The notes beneath the pieces were generated by a model. It was not told the origin of the DNA. It saw only the letters and a program-made list of their open reading frames with translations, and ran no database searches. From Candidatus Zipacnadia bacterium (GTDB taxonomy: Bacteria > Armatimonadota > Zipacnadia > Zipacnadales > Zipacnadaceae), in NCBI GenBank assembly GCA_029821455.1, contig JALGTI010000059.1, positions 1 to 12,700 of the forward strand: 12,700 bases of DNA. The letters run 5' to 3'. Position numbers and translations under genes: made by a program. Position 1 is the stretch's first letter, and each line of letters begins with the position of its first letter. Below, one piece after another: positions 1 to 6,622 of this stretch.

Positions 1-1365
1 TTCCTCCTGAGGTCTTGGCTGGCTGGGGGCGGCAATCACCACCGTAGCTTCTTTTTCGACGATGATTGTTCCGAACTTGGTCATCAACTCAACTTTGATA
101 ATGTGCTCACCGGCGTCATAGTACTCAGCAGTCATCCTGCAGGCGAAGGGCTGGACATTGGTGATCGCCCGGAACTTGCCGTCAATGTAGAATGCGGCGG
201 AGTCGGCTTCAAGCTGTGGCCCAACCAGTGCTCGTATCTCCACCTTGCCTTGCAGAGCGTGGGGTGGTGCTCCAATCACGACGATGGCCACTTCGCTGTC
301 CCTGGGAGCCGCCAGGCTCGCAAGCGCCAGGGGGACTGTGGTCTCCGGCGGGTGAATTGGCTCAATCGGCTCAGCTTCCTCCGGCACCTGCGCAATCCTT
401 ATCGGCCGACCGGGGACCAGTTCGGTCAGCCAATAGTCATCAGCGATAAGCTCTCGATAGGTCTGAAGCACTGCCGGGTCGCTGGTGACGGCGTATTCGT
501 TATCGGCCAGGCGCGAACTGACTGCGTCCACTGAGAACCAGCTCAGCAGCACCACATTGGGGAACTCTCGCCTGACCGTCTCGTACATCTTCCGCATCTT
601 CTCGATGGCAAACTGGGTAGTCTTGCGTGAGGCTGCCCGGCAGTAGTGGGTAGCGGCGTACTCGCAGATGGCAATCGGCTTGCGGTCGCCGTACAGATCG
701 TAGACATACCTGAGCTGCTCAATCTCGTCCTCGGTACTGGGCTTGGCGAGATCGCCGTCATTGTGCACTACTGCATAGATATTAACGCCGACCCAGTCCA
801 CAAACTCATCGCCGGGATAATACATTGCGATAGTACGACGGGGAACGGCAAATGGGCACCAGACCATAATCACGTTGGCCGCCACCTGGCTCATCACGCG
901 GTGGACGAGCTGCCACTTCTCGACATACTCATCCGGATTCCCCGAATAGGCCTGCCAGGTGCCGTTCATCTCGGCAGCATAGCGCAGCAGGATGGGGCAG
1001 CCGGCCCGCTTGCAGGCCTCGGCCCAGCCACGCAGATACTCATCATCCTGCACGATATCCAGTCCAGCATTGGGTTCCCAGGCAATCTGGGGAACCGCGC
1101 CGATGGTCTGGAGGTTTCGCACCCATTCGAAGGGAAACGGCTCGCCGTATCCCACATAGCGCAGGTAGGTAGCGTGGCGCTTGCCGGTGAGCTTTTCAAA
1201 TTCCACAGGGTCGCCCTTGACTGCGGGGTCGAGCTCGATGTATGCGCCTAGATAGCAGCCGTCAGGGGGCATGAATGGGCCCGACCGGGCCTGAACAGCA
1301 GCAGATACCAGGCCCAGGCAGGCAATCACGGCCATTGTGCGAAGTAGTTGCACTGAGGAATTCAC
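1..1365 (-). CDS. Secreted glycoside hydrolase family 26-like protein with Ig-like domain (C-terminus beyond window)
   Basis: The frame is open for 455 codons from GTG 1365 to the window edge, so the C-terminus is missing. The N-terminus reads as a Sec signal peptide: an Arg, then a hydrophobic run from about residue 11, with a likely cut after VQA. The next ~290 residues look like a (beta/alpha)8 retaining hydrolase of the GH26 type. RYAAEMNGTW carries the probable acid/base Glu132, and AICEYAA carries the probable nucleophile Glu235, about 100 residues apart as usual in that family. After a Pro/Glu-rich linker, residues ~355-450 look like a bacterial Ig-like domain (FYIDGKF, then a GEHIIKVEL-type strand). 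The expected role is cleavage of a beta-linked polysaccharide such as a mannan outside the cytoplasm; the substrate is inference. The His that often precedes the acid/base Glu is Ala here. Alternative starts are GTG 1353 and ATG 1335. None has a Shine-Dalgarno sequence; ATG 1335 would lose the basic N-region of the signal peptide. Confidence 0.75.
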   Translation of the reverse strand, partial: MNSSVQLLRTMAVIACLGLVSAAVQARSGPFMPPDGCYLGAYIELDPAVKGDPVEFEKLTGKRHATYLRYVGYGEPFPFEWVRNLQTIGAVPQIAWEPNAGLDIVQDDEYLRGWAEACKRAGCPILLRYAAEMNGTWQAYSGNPDEYVEKWQLVHRVMSQVAANVIMVWCPFAVPRRTIAMYYPGDEFVDWVGVNIYAVVHNDGDLAKPSTEDEIEQLRYVYDLYGDRKPIAICEYAATHYCRAASRKTTQFAIEKMRKMYETVRREFPNVVLLSWFSVDAVSSRLADNEYAVTSDPAVLQTYRELIADDYWLTELVPGRPIRIAQVPEEAEPIEPIHPPETTVPLALASLAAPRDSEVAIVVIGAPPHALQGKVEIRALVGPQLEADSAAFYIDGKFRAITNVQPFACRMTAEYYDAGEHIIKVELMTKFGTIIVEKEATVVIAAPSQPRPQEE

Positions 1366-1373
1366 TGTGGGGC

Positions 1374-1403
1374 ATTATAGGTGGGCCTTCGTATCTGTGT
1401 CAA
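1374..1403 (-). promoter_or_regulatory. Consensus sigma-70-type promoter of the glycoside hydrolase gene
   Basis: On the minus strand, TTGACA (1398-1403) and TATAAT (1374-1379) both match the housekeeping consensus exactly, with an 18-bp spacer. The expected transcription start is near 1367. That is only a few bases before the in-frame GTG at 1365 and about 14 before GTG 1353, so the mRNA would have almost no leader, consistent with the absence of a ribosome binding site. Confidence 0.8.
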
Positions 1404-1461
1404 CGCAGCCTGGTAATGCTTGGTCAGACAGGCAGCCTGCAACGAAAAGGATAAAGCTGGC

Positions 1462-2628
1462 ATGCAGAGCTCGTTAGACAGCTCGGAACAGAACCAGCCT
1501 GATGACCTGGCGGCGATCCGCAACCTGAGACCGTCTGGCTTGCGAACCGTAGGTCTGAAGCTGGATGCTACCGAGCTTGAGGACCGGGTGCTTGGTGCCC
1601 TGCTGGGACGGGCGGCCGGCTGCATCCTCGGTATCCCCTGTGAGGGGATGTCCAAGCAGGCCATTGAGGATGCAGCGAGTCGCATCGGCCAGCCTTATCC
1701 GCTGGATGACTACTGGCACGCCGATCCAAAGGATGGGGATCCGCAGCGCTTGCACTATGGGATCACCCCACGGGGGAAGTTCCTCAAGACCAACCTCGAA
1801 TACATCGGCGCGGATGACGATCTGGCCTATACCATCCTGGGGCTACTGATACTGGAGGAGTACGGCTTTGATTTTTCCCCAGCCGATGTGGGGCAGGCGT
1901 GGTTGAAGTACCTCCCGATGGCTTGCACCGCCGAGGCGGTAGCACTGGAGAACCTGCGCCAGGGCCTCCATCCGCCGGAGACCGCCATGACCAATAACCC
2001 GTACGCTGAGTGGATCGGTGCGGCCATCCGCGCTGACCCCTGGGGATATGTGGCGCCGGGCTTGCCTGAATTGGCTGCCGAACTCGCCTGGCGCGATGCC
2101 ACGGTCAGCCATATTCGCAACGGCATCTATGGGGAGATGTTCTGGGCCGCCACCATCGCGGCAGCCTTTGCCTGCGACGACATTGAGACGGCACTGCAAA
2201 TCGGCCTGACGGAAATACCCCAGGATTGCGACCTGGCGCAACTGGTGAGCGAAGCTCTGTCCTGGTGCAAGATGGATGGCGACTGGGCCACAACAGTTGA
2301 CCGAGTCTATTCCGCCTGCGAGAGCCTGCACCCGGTCCACACCATCAACAACGCAGCCCTGACGGTCGCGGGACTGATATACGGGGGCGGCGACTTCGAG
2401 AGGGTTATCACATTGACGGTGATGGCCGGGCTGGATACGGATTGCACAGGTGCCACAGCCGGCTCGGTTGCGGGCGCAATGCTCGGGGCAAGGCGGCTGC
2501 CGGATAAATGGATCAAGCCTCTGGGAGACAGGATGGAGACCTACCTGGACGGCTGCGAGAGCGGCCTTAGTGCCAGGGATGTGGCTGCACGTTTCACTAG
2601 ATTGGCGCTTCAAACCAGGAGTAGATGA
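1462..2628 (+). CDS. ADP-ribosylglycohydrolase family protein
   Basis: The 388-residue protein is recognisable as an ADP-ribosylglycohydrolase (DraG/ARH fold) family member by three signatures. Near the N-terminus is the glycine-rich GALLGRAAGCILGIPCEG. In the middle is GADDDLAYT, with Asp118-120 where the family has its first metal-binding acidic cluster. Near the C-terminus is AGLDTDCTGATAGSVAGA, with Asp325 and Asp327 as the second cluster. Known members use two Mg2+ ions to remove ADP-ribose from proteins or small molecules. This DDDLAY subtype has no substrate that I can name. There is no signal peptide, so it should be cytoplasmic. ATG 1462 is chosen because AAGGA lies about 10 bases upstream; an in-frame TTG at 1420 would add 14 residues without a ribosome binding site. 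It is divergent from the hydrolase and convergent with groEL. I see no convincing promoter for it. Confidence 0.85.
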   Translation: MQSSLDSSEQNQPDDLAAIRNLRPSGLRTVGLKLDATELEDRVLGALLGRAAGCILGIPCEGMSKQAIEDAASRIGQPYPLDDYWHADPKDGDPQRLHYGITPRGKFLKTNLEYIGADDDLAYTILGLLILEEYGFDFSPADVGQAWLKYLPMACTAEAVALENLRQGLHPPETAMTNNPYAEWIGAAIRADPWGYVAPGLPELAAELAWRDATVSHIRNGIYGEMFWAATIAAAFACDDIETALQIGLTEIPQDCDLAQLVSEALSWCKMDGDWATTVDRVYSACESLHPVHTINNAALTVAGLIYGGGDFERVITLTVMAGLDTDCTGATAGSVAGAMLGARRLPDKWIKPLGDRMETYLDGCESGLSARDVAARFTRLALQTRSR

Positions 2629-2648
2629 GGATACTCATACAAGCCGAC

Positions 2649-2677
2649 GAAAAGAGGGGCCGGCAGTTGCCGGCCCC
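2649..2677 (-). terminator. Rho-independent terminator of groESL, shared by convergent genes
   Basis: A perfect 10-bp GC-rich inverted repeat (GGGGCCGGCA at 2656-2665, TGCCGGCCCC at 2668-2677) with a 2-base loop is followed on the minus strand by TCTTTTC. That is an intrinsic terminator about 40 bases past the groEL stop. On the plus strand the trailing sequence is only weakly T-rich, so it would stop the convergent ADP-ribosylglycohydrolase transcript less well. Confidence 0.85.
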
Positions 2678-2693
2678 GTTGTCTCCATTGGCA

Positions 2694-2718
2694 GGGCGTG
2701 ATGAATCTCGCGCCTTAC
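2694..2718 (-). repeat. Degenerate palindromic repeat unit abutting the groEL stop codon
   Basis: Read on the minus strand this 25-base stretch starts GTAAGGCGCG and ends ATCACGCCC. It aligns at about 19 positions with the groES-side unit of the 67-bp repeat at 4391-4457. Its first G is the last base of the final groEL codon and its TAA is the groEL stop. Its two ends are partly complementary (GGCG near each end). It lies between groEL and the terminator hairpin. Confidence 0.55.
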
Positions 2719-4340
2719 ATATCATAGCCGCCCGGCGGTGCGGCCGGCGCCGGCTTCTCCTCTTCGGGCTTTTCGGCGACCAGGGCCTCGGTGGTCAGCA
2801 CCAATGCCCCAATGCTGGCAGCATTCTCCAGCGCCGCGCGGACGACCTTGGCCGGGTCAACGACGCCAGCCGCGACGAGGTCCTCGAACTCCTCGCTCAG
2901 CGCATTAAAGCCAAACTTGGGGTCATCGCTGGCGAGGATTTTCTCCACTACGACACTACCTTCATAGCCGGCATTCTCGGCGATTTGCCGCACAGGCTCG
3001 GAGAGGGCACGCCTGACAATCTGGATGCCGGCCTTCTCATCATCGGTGCCGCCACGCAGCTTGTCAATAGCAGTGGCCGCCCTCAGCAGTATTACGCCGC
3101 CGCCGGTTACGATGCCTTCCTCGATGCCCGAGCGGGCGGCAGAGAGGGCGTCCTCGAAGCGATGCTTAAGCTCCTTGAGTTCCGTCTCGGTGGCCGCGCC
3201 GACGTTGATAACCGCGACGCCGCCGGTCAGCTTGGCCAGGCGTTCTTCAAGCTTCTCGCGGTCGTAATCGGAGTCGGTATCATCAATCTCGCGGCGAATC
3301 TGGGCGATGCGGCCATCAATCGCTTCCTGGCTGCCGGCCCCCTCGACGATGGTTGTATCGTCCTTGTCCACGACCACGCGCTTGGCGCGGCCCAGGTCGG
3401 TCAGTTCGACGTTCTCCAGCTTGATGCCCAGGTCCTCGGAGATGAAGGTGCCGTTGGTCAGGACCGCGATATCCTCCAGGTTGCGCTTGCGACGGTCCCC
3501 GAAGCCGGGGGCCTTCACCGCACAGCTCTGCACTGTGCCGCGCATCTTGTTGACGACCATTGTAGCGAGGGCCTCGGCCTCAACATCCTCAGCGACGACT
3601 AGCAATGAGGCGCCCGCCGAGGCGGTCTTCTCCAGCACCGGCACGATGTCCGCGGCCGAGGAGATCTTCTTCTCATAAATCAGAATGTACGGGTCGGTGA
3701 GGACGCATTCCATTGCCTCTCCTTCGGTGACGAAGTAGGGAGAGATGTAGCCCTTGTCGAACTGCATGCCCTCGACGACCTCGACCTCGGTCTTGCCGAC
3801 CTTTGACTCCTCGACAGTGATGACGCCATCCTTGCCGACCTTGTCCATCGCGTCGGCAATCAGGTCGCCGATTTCCTGATCGTTGCCAGCGATGCCGGCC
3901 ACATGGGCGATATCGCCCTTGCTCTCCAGCGGTGTGGACGCTTCCTGAATGGACTTGACAACGGCCTCGGTGGCACGCTCAATCCCGGTCTTCAGTTCCA
4001 TTGGGTTGGCGCCGGCGGCGACATTGCGTAGCCCAGCATGCACTATAGCCTGGGCCAAGACGGTAGCGGTGGTCGTGCCATCGCCGGTGTCATCGTTGGT
4101 CTTGGATGCTACCTCCTTGCAGAGCTGGGCGCCCATGTTCTCATACTTGTCCTCCAGCTCGATCTCCTTGGCGACGGTAACGCCGTCCTTGGTGATGGTG
4201 GGTGCGCCCCACTTCTTGTCAAGCACCACATTGCGGCCCTTGGGACCGAGGGTCACGCACACGGCATTGGCAACCTTGTCCACTCCGCGCTCGAGCGCGC
4301 GGCGGGCCTCCTCGTCAAACGCAAGCATTTTTACTGCCAT
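2715..4340 (-). CDS. groEL: Chaperonin GroEL (60 kDa, Hsp60)
   Basis: This is a full-length, 541-residue group I chaperonin that folds proteins in an ATP-driven double ring capped by GroES in the cytoplasm. Landmarks are intact: LGPKGRNVVLD and DGVTVAKEIEL in the N-terminal equatorial part, DDTGDGTTTATVL with the catalytic Asp of the nucleotide site, the apical region including the conserved VKAPGFGDRRK, and the C-terminal equatorial part with GIVTGGGV. The ATG at 4340 has a strong ribosome binding site (GAGGAGGT at 4350-4357, about 9 bases away). The C-terminal tail is short and Pro/Ala-rich, ending PPGGYDM, rather than the Gly-Gly-Met repeats of many GroELs. It is the second gene of the CIRCE-controlled groES-groEL operon, and a terminator follows. 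Identity is certain. Confidence 0.99.
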   Translation of the reverse strand: MAVKMLAFDEEARRALERGVDKVANAVCVTLGPKGRNVVLDKKWGAPTITKDGVTVAKEIELEDKYENMGAQLCKEVASKTNDDTGDGTTTATVLAQAIVHAGLRNVAAGANPMELKTGIERATEAVVKSIQEASTPLESKGDIAHVAGIAGNDQEIGDLIADAMDKVGKDGVITVEESKVGKTEVEVVEGMQFDKGYISPYFVTEGEAMECVLTDPYILIYEKKISSAADIVPVLEKTASAGASLLVVAEDVEAEALATMVVNKMRGTVQSCAVKAPGFGDRRKRNLEDIAVLTNGTFISEDLGIKLENVELTDLGRAKRVVVDKDDTTIVEGAGSQEAIDGRIAQIRREIDDTDSDYDREKLEERLAKLTGGVAVINVGAATETELKELKHRFEDALSAARSGIEEGIVTGGGVILLRAATAIDKLRGGTDDEKAGIQIVRRALSEPVRQIAENAGYEGSVVVEKILASDDPKFGFNALSEEFEDLVAAGVVDPAKVVRAALENAASIGALVLTTEALVAEKPEEEKPAPAAPPGGYDM

Positions 4341-4390
4341 ATTTCGCTAACCTCCTCTGAAGTTTCCTCTCACAACGGCTCTTGTCTCTG

Positions 4391-4457
4391 GTAGGGGCAT
4401 GATTTATCACGCCCACACATCGTACGCCCTACAGGGCGCAATGAACCGCGCCCCTAC
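4391..4457. repeat. 67-bp palindromic composite repeat between groES and groEL
   Basis: Two 24-base units face each other around a 19-bp centre: 4391-4414 on plus and 4434-4457 on minus. Each begins GTAGGGGC and ends CGCCC. They agree at 18 of 24 positions and all six differences are transitions. Each unit can itself fold (GGGC-TGAT/ATCA-GCCC in the first, GGGCGC/GCGCCC in the second), and GCCCTACAGGGC spans the centre. The groES stop codon TAG lies inside the outer end of the second unit. It resembles the short non-coding palindromic repeats scattered through many bacterial genomes. In the operon mRNA it would form a strong hairpin between the two cistrons. Confidence 0.75.
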
Positions 4458-4726
4458 TTGGTCTTGATAGCCAGCAGGGAGTCTTGGTCTATCAGCAGAT
4501 ACTCCTTGTCACCCACGCGTATCTCAGTGCCCCCATATTGGGTGTAGATGACGATGTCACCCTCTTTGATGTTCATCGGCTCGTCGTCGCTGCCTGGTCC
4601 GACCGCGATGACCTTGCCTTCCCGAGGCTTCTCCTGAGCAGCCTCCGGCAGAATAATGCCACCTGCGCTGGTGTCCTCCGCCTCGCTCGGTTCGATCAAC
4701 ACGCGGTCTCCTAATGGTTGGATCAT
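4454..4726 (-). CDS. groES: Co-chaperonin GroES (10 kDa, Hsp10)
   Basis: This 90-residue protein is the lid of the GroEL chamber; seven copies bind the apical domains and close the folding cage. The start PLGDRVLIEP, the mobile-loop stretch TSAGGIILPEAAQEKP (about residues 19-34), the GKVIAVGPG strand and the ending EYLLIDQDSLLAI are all typical, and the length is normal. ATG 4726 is preferred over two in-frame GTG codons at 4736-4738 and 4733-4735, because those lie inside the Shine-Dalgarno sequence. The gene is first in the operon, with a leader of about 100 bases that begins inside the CIRCE operator. Its stop codon TAG is part of the inter-cistronic repeat. Confidence 0.98.
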   Translation of the reverse strand: MIQPLGDRVLIEPSEAEDTSAGGIILPEAAQEKPREGKVIAVGPGSDDEPMNIKEGDIVIYTQYGGTEIRVGDKEYLLIDQDSLLAIKTK

Positions 4727-4733
4727 AAGCTGC

Positions 4734-4741
4734 ACCACCTT
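4734..4741 (-). promoter_or_regulatory. Ribosome binding site fixing the groES start
   Basis: AAGGTGGT on the minus strand ends 7 bases before ATG 4726, ideal spacing. It overlaps the upstream in-frame GTG codons and so argues against using them. Confidence 0.8.
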
Positions 4742-4805
4742 CTGTGTTGTACTGACAAGTTACGGAGGCGTCCATGAGGGCCTGCCTCCGTTGATTGGAT
4801 AGCAC

Positions 4806-4832
4806 TTAGCACTCTATGTGCCAGAGTGCTAA
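4806..4832. promoter_or_regulatory. CIRCE operator (HrcA binding site)
   Basis: TTAGCACTC, nine bases, then GAGTGCTAA: a perfect match to the CIRCE inverted repeat. It sits just downstream of the -10 box of the groES promoter and covers the expected transcription start. HrcA bound here would block groESL transcription until heat or misfolded protein titrates GroEL away. hrcA itself is not in the window. Confidence 0.97.
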
Positions 4833-4835
4833 TAT

Positions 4836-4863
4836 ATTATAATGACAATTCTCGGCTTGTCAA
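4836..4863 (-). promoter_or_regulatory. Sigma-70-type promoter of groESL
   Basis: On the minus strand, TTGACA (4858-4863) and TATAAT (4836-4841) are exact consensus hexamers separated by 16 bp. CIRCE follows at once, so the transcript should start within or at the edge of the operator, about 100 bases before groES. Confidence 0.9.
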
Positions 4864-4975
4864 GAACTTTTTCAGTTCAGCCTTCCTATCTGCCATTGTC
4901 TGTTGCTGGAGCAGTGCTGCCACAGGAGAACCTTACACCTCCGGGGGGCATACCTTCGATCTCCATTGTTGTATA

Positions 4976-5009
4976 GTGCACCCGTATATCGCCATCTACC
5001 CGGGTGCAC
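4976..5009. promoter_or_regulatory. 34-bp inverted repeat, candidate operator or activator site
   Basis: GTGCACCCG (4976-4984) and its exact reverse complement CGGGTGCAC (5001-5009) are separated by 16 bases. Each arm contains the self-complementary hexamer GTGCAC. The repeat ends six bases before the -35 box of the beta-barrel gene promoter. That position suits a dimeric activator, or a repressor that also touches the promoter. No regulator gene lies next to it. A role as an RNA hairpin is less likely, because it is upstream of the predicted transcript. Confidence 0.5.
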
Positions 5010-5015
5010 GTGAAT

Positions 5016-5045
5016 TTGACACGGGAGGCTGGTTCAGTCTAATAT
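5016..5045 (+). promoter_or_regulatory. Predicted promoter of the outer-membrane beta-barrel gene
   Basis: TTGACA (5016-5021) is followed after 18 bp by TAATAT (5040-5045), a perfect -35 with a 4-of-6 -10. The expected start near 5052 gives a leader of about 90 bases before ATG 5144. It is divergent from the groESL promoter. Confidence 0.55.
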
Positions 5046-5143
5046 GCTCAAGCAGGTTACCCATACAACCGTGGAATAGCTCAAGCCAAAGGATACTAGC
5101 AATCCCCCCGGCGGGTCGGACTAAGAACACAAAGGCAGAGTGC

Positions 5144-6622
5144 ATGAGAGCAGACAATGATCACACCGGGCCCGTGAATTCCCCTATCCATCCAGTGTTG
5201 AGGTCCTTGGTGCGTCAGCCTGCGTTGCTGATACTGTGGGCTTGTGGGCTCTTGATGGCCGGCTCTGTGGCAGCAGAGGCCTTCAGTCCTGCCGATCTAT
5301 TCTGGCGCGCGGACACCGATTCACTGTCGGAAGGTGCTGCTGACGTGCCTGGCCAGATAACGAGGCGCCCGCAAGTGCGGCGCCCCACCAGTCTGCCTCA
5401 CACCGACCAGGGCCAGTTGCGACTAGACTGTTGGTCGCAAACGTCGCTGGCGCTGGAGCAAGAGACGGTGGGTACGGTCGGCAAATGGCACACAGACGTG
5501 CGCTCAGCGGAGTTTGCGCTGCCACTGGGCAAGCCGGCGGACCGGTCGCGCTGGACGCTGGGCCTACAAGTCCAGGAGATCAGCGACTGTATCGGATATG
5601 ACGACGCGGACGTGGACATTTGGCTTTCTCTCTCCAGCCTCCCCAAGGCGGTTGCGGTGGCTTACGAATGCAGCGGAGGATGGACTATTGGAGCAGCCGG
5701 TTGCTGGGCCAAGACAAAGGCTGTCGCACGGGGGGACACTGTTGCCGATTACCTCGGGTTACCCTCAGGATCCGCCCGATGGCCCCGAATGTCGTCAGAT
5801 TCGCAGCAGTACAGTTTGGGGATAAGCCGTACCAGGCACAACTGGGAATGGGGTTTGCAGCACGATTGGTCCGCACCGTCACAGATCATCCGCGTCACCA
5901 AGGAAGATAGCCAACTGTCTGGCGCTCTCGACGCAGACGTTAGACGCTGGGAGGCGTACACGGCTCACAATCGTGGAGACGAGGCACTGTTCCTGGCCGC
6001 ACGGGACTTCGAGGGGCGCAGCAACGGAGCAATGCTTGCCGGTCTGGCCGCTCGCGCTGATCTCCAGGGGACAGTCAGCGATACGTCAGTGGCAATCGGC
6101 TGGCGGAAGAACAAGCCATCGCGGACACAGCAGTTGATGCTCGACTGGCGGCACAGCAAGCTGCGGAGTCAGGACCGTGGCTATACAGCATTCCTTCCCT
6201 GGCTGGCAGACGAGATCTATGACCTAACAGCTGGAGGCGAGGTCTCCACTCTCTCTCTTCGCTACGGACGCCAGACCCCGCTGGATGGCAATTGGTCGCT
6301 GCTCTCCAGTATGAGTCTTCATTACTCTGTTGTGGATGCTAACTGCCACCTGGGCAGGTCGGAGGAGGCGGGAGAAGAGGCGGAGACCATCGCTGAATAC
6401 CGCATCCGTGGCGGTATCCTGCGGATGCTGGATGTTGGCTTGGGTGTTGCCTATCAAGGAGAAAGGTACAGGGGCGCTCTGGTCTATGTGACAGGCTTGG
6501 CGGCAGTAAATGACTCCTTCGGCAAACGTTTTGATGACGAGAATCATGAACCTAGCGAGGAACCTTCCAACCACCTGAAGACGAAGCCGTTCGTGTCGCT
6601 CTCCCTGGAGTATCGCTTCTGA
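5144..6622 (+). CDS. Predicted outer-membrane beta-barrel protein of unknown function
   Basis: I do not recognise a family. The 492-residue protein starts with an extended N-region, a hydrophobic run (ALLILWACGLLMAGSVA) and a likely signal-peptidase site around AAEA near residue 46. The rest is rich in alternating polar/hydrophobic strands with aromatic ends, for example WTLGLQVQEI, LSLRYGRQTP and DVGLGVAYQGERYRGALVYV. The last residues, PFVSLSLEYRF, match the terminal strand with C-terminal Phe that the BAM machinery recognises in outer-membrane barrels. A charged Glu/Ser/Asn-rich loop precedes that strand. ATG 5144 is chosen because AAAGG lies 8 bases upstream. The frame is open back to 4826, but that would start inside CIRCE and pass through the gene's own promoter. 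A GTG about 60 bases further in would give a shorter signal peptide. Several Cys residues are unusual for such a protein. Its role could be transport, adhesion or structure. Confidence 0.7.
   Translation: MRADNDHTGPVNSPIHPVLRSLVRQPALLILWACGLLMAGSVAAEAFSPADLFWRADTDSLSEGAADVPGQITRRPQVRRPTSLPHTDQGQLRLDCWSQTSLALEQETVGTVGKWHTDVRSAEFALPLGKPADRSRWTLGLQVQEISDCIGYDDADVDIWLSLSSLPKAVAVAYECSGGWTIGAAGCWAKTKAVARGDTVADYLGLPSGSARWPRMSSDSQQYSLGISRTRHNWEWGLQHDWSAPSQIIRVTKEDSQLSGALDADVRRWEAYTAHNRGDEALFLAARDFEGRSNGAMLAGLAARADLQGTVSDTSVAIGWRKNKPSRTQQLMLDWRHSKLRSQDRGYTAFLPWLADEIYDLTAGGEVSTLSLRYGRQTPLDGNWSLLSSMSLHYSVVDANCHLGRSEEAGEEAETIAEYRIRGGILRMLDVGLGVAYQGERYRGALVYVTGLAAVNDSFGKRFDDENHEPSEEPSNHLKTKPFVSLSLEYRF

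Noticed and set aside
646..1251. Open frame of 201 codons on plus, antisense to the glycoside hydrolase
   Set aside because: The minus-strand frame has a signal peptide, catalytic motifs and a promoter; the plus frame has none.
1843..2613. Open frame of 256 codons on minus across the ADP-ribosylglycohydrolase gene
   Set aside because: Family motifs are on the plus strand; this is a shadow frame.
2625..3602. Open frame of 325 codons on plus, antisense to groEL
   Set aside because: It is opposite an unmistakable groEL and is explained by GC-rich codon use; the translation resembles no protein and the start lies at the end of the convergent gene.
4864..4878. GAACT/AGTTC inverted repeat just upstream of the groES -35 box
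   Set aside because: Only five base pairs in an A/T-rich stretch; expected by chance.
4826..5143. N-terminal extension of the beta-barrel frame back to 4826, with a weakly signal-like stretch
   Set aside because: It would start inside the CIRCE operator, has no ribosome binding site and runs through the predicted promoter of the gene; ATG 5144 has a ribosome binding site and a better signal peptide.
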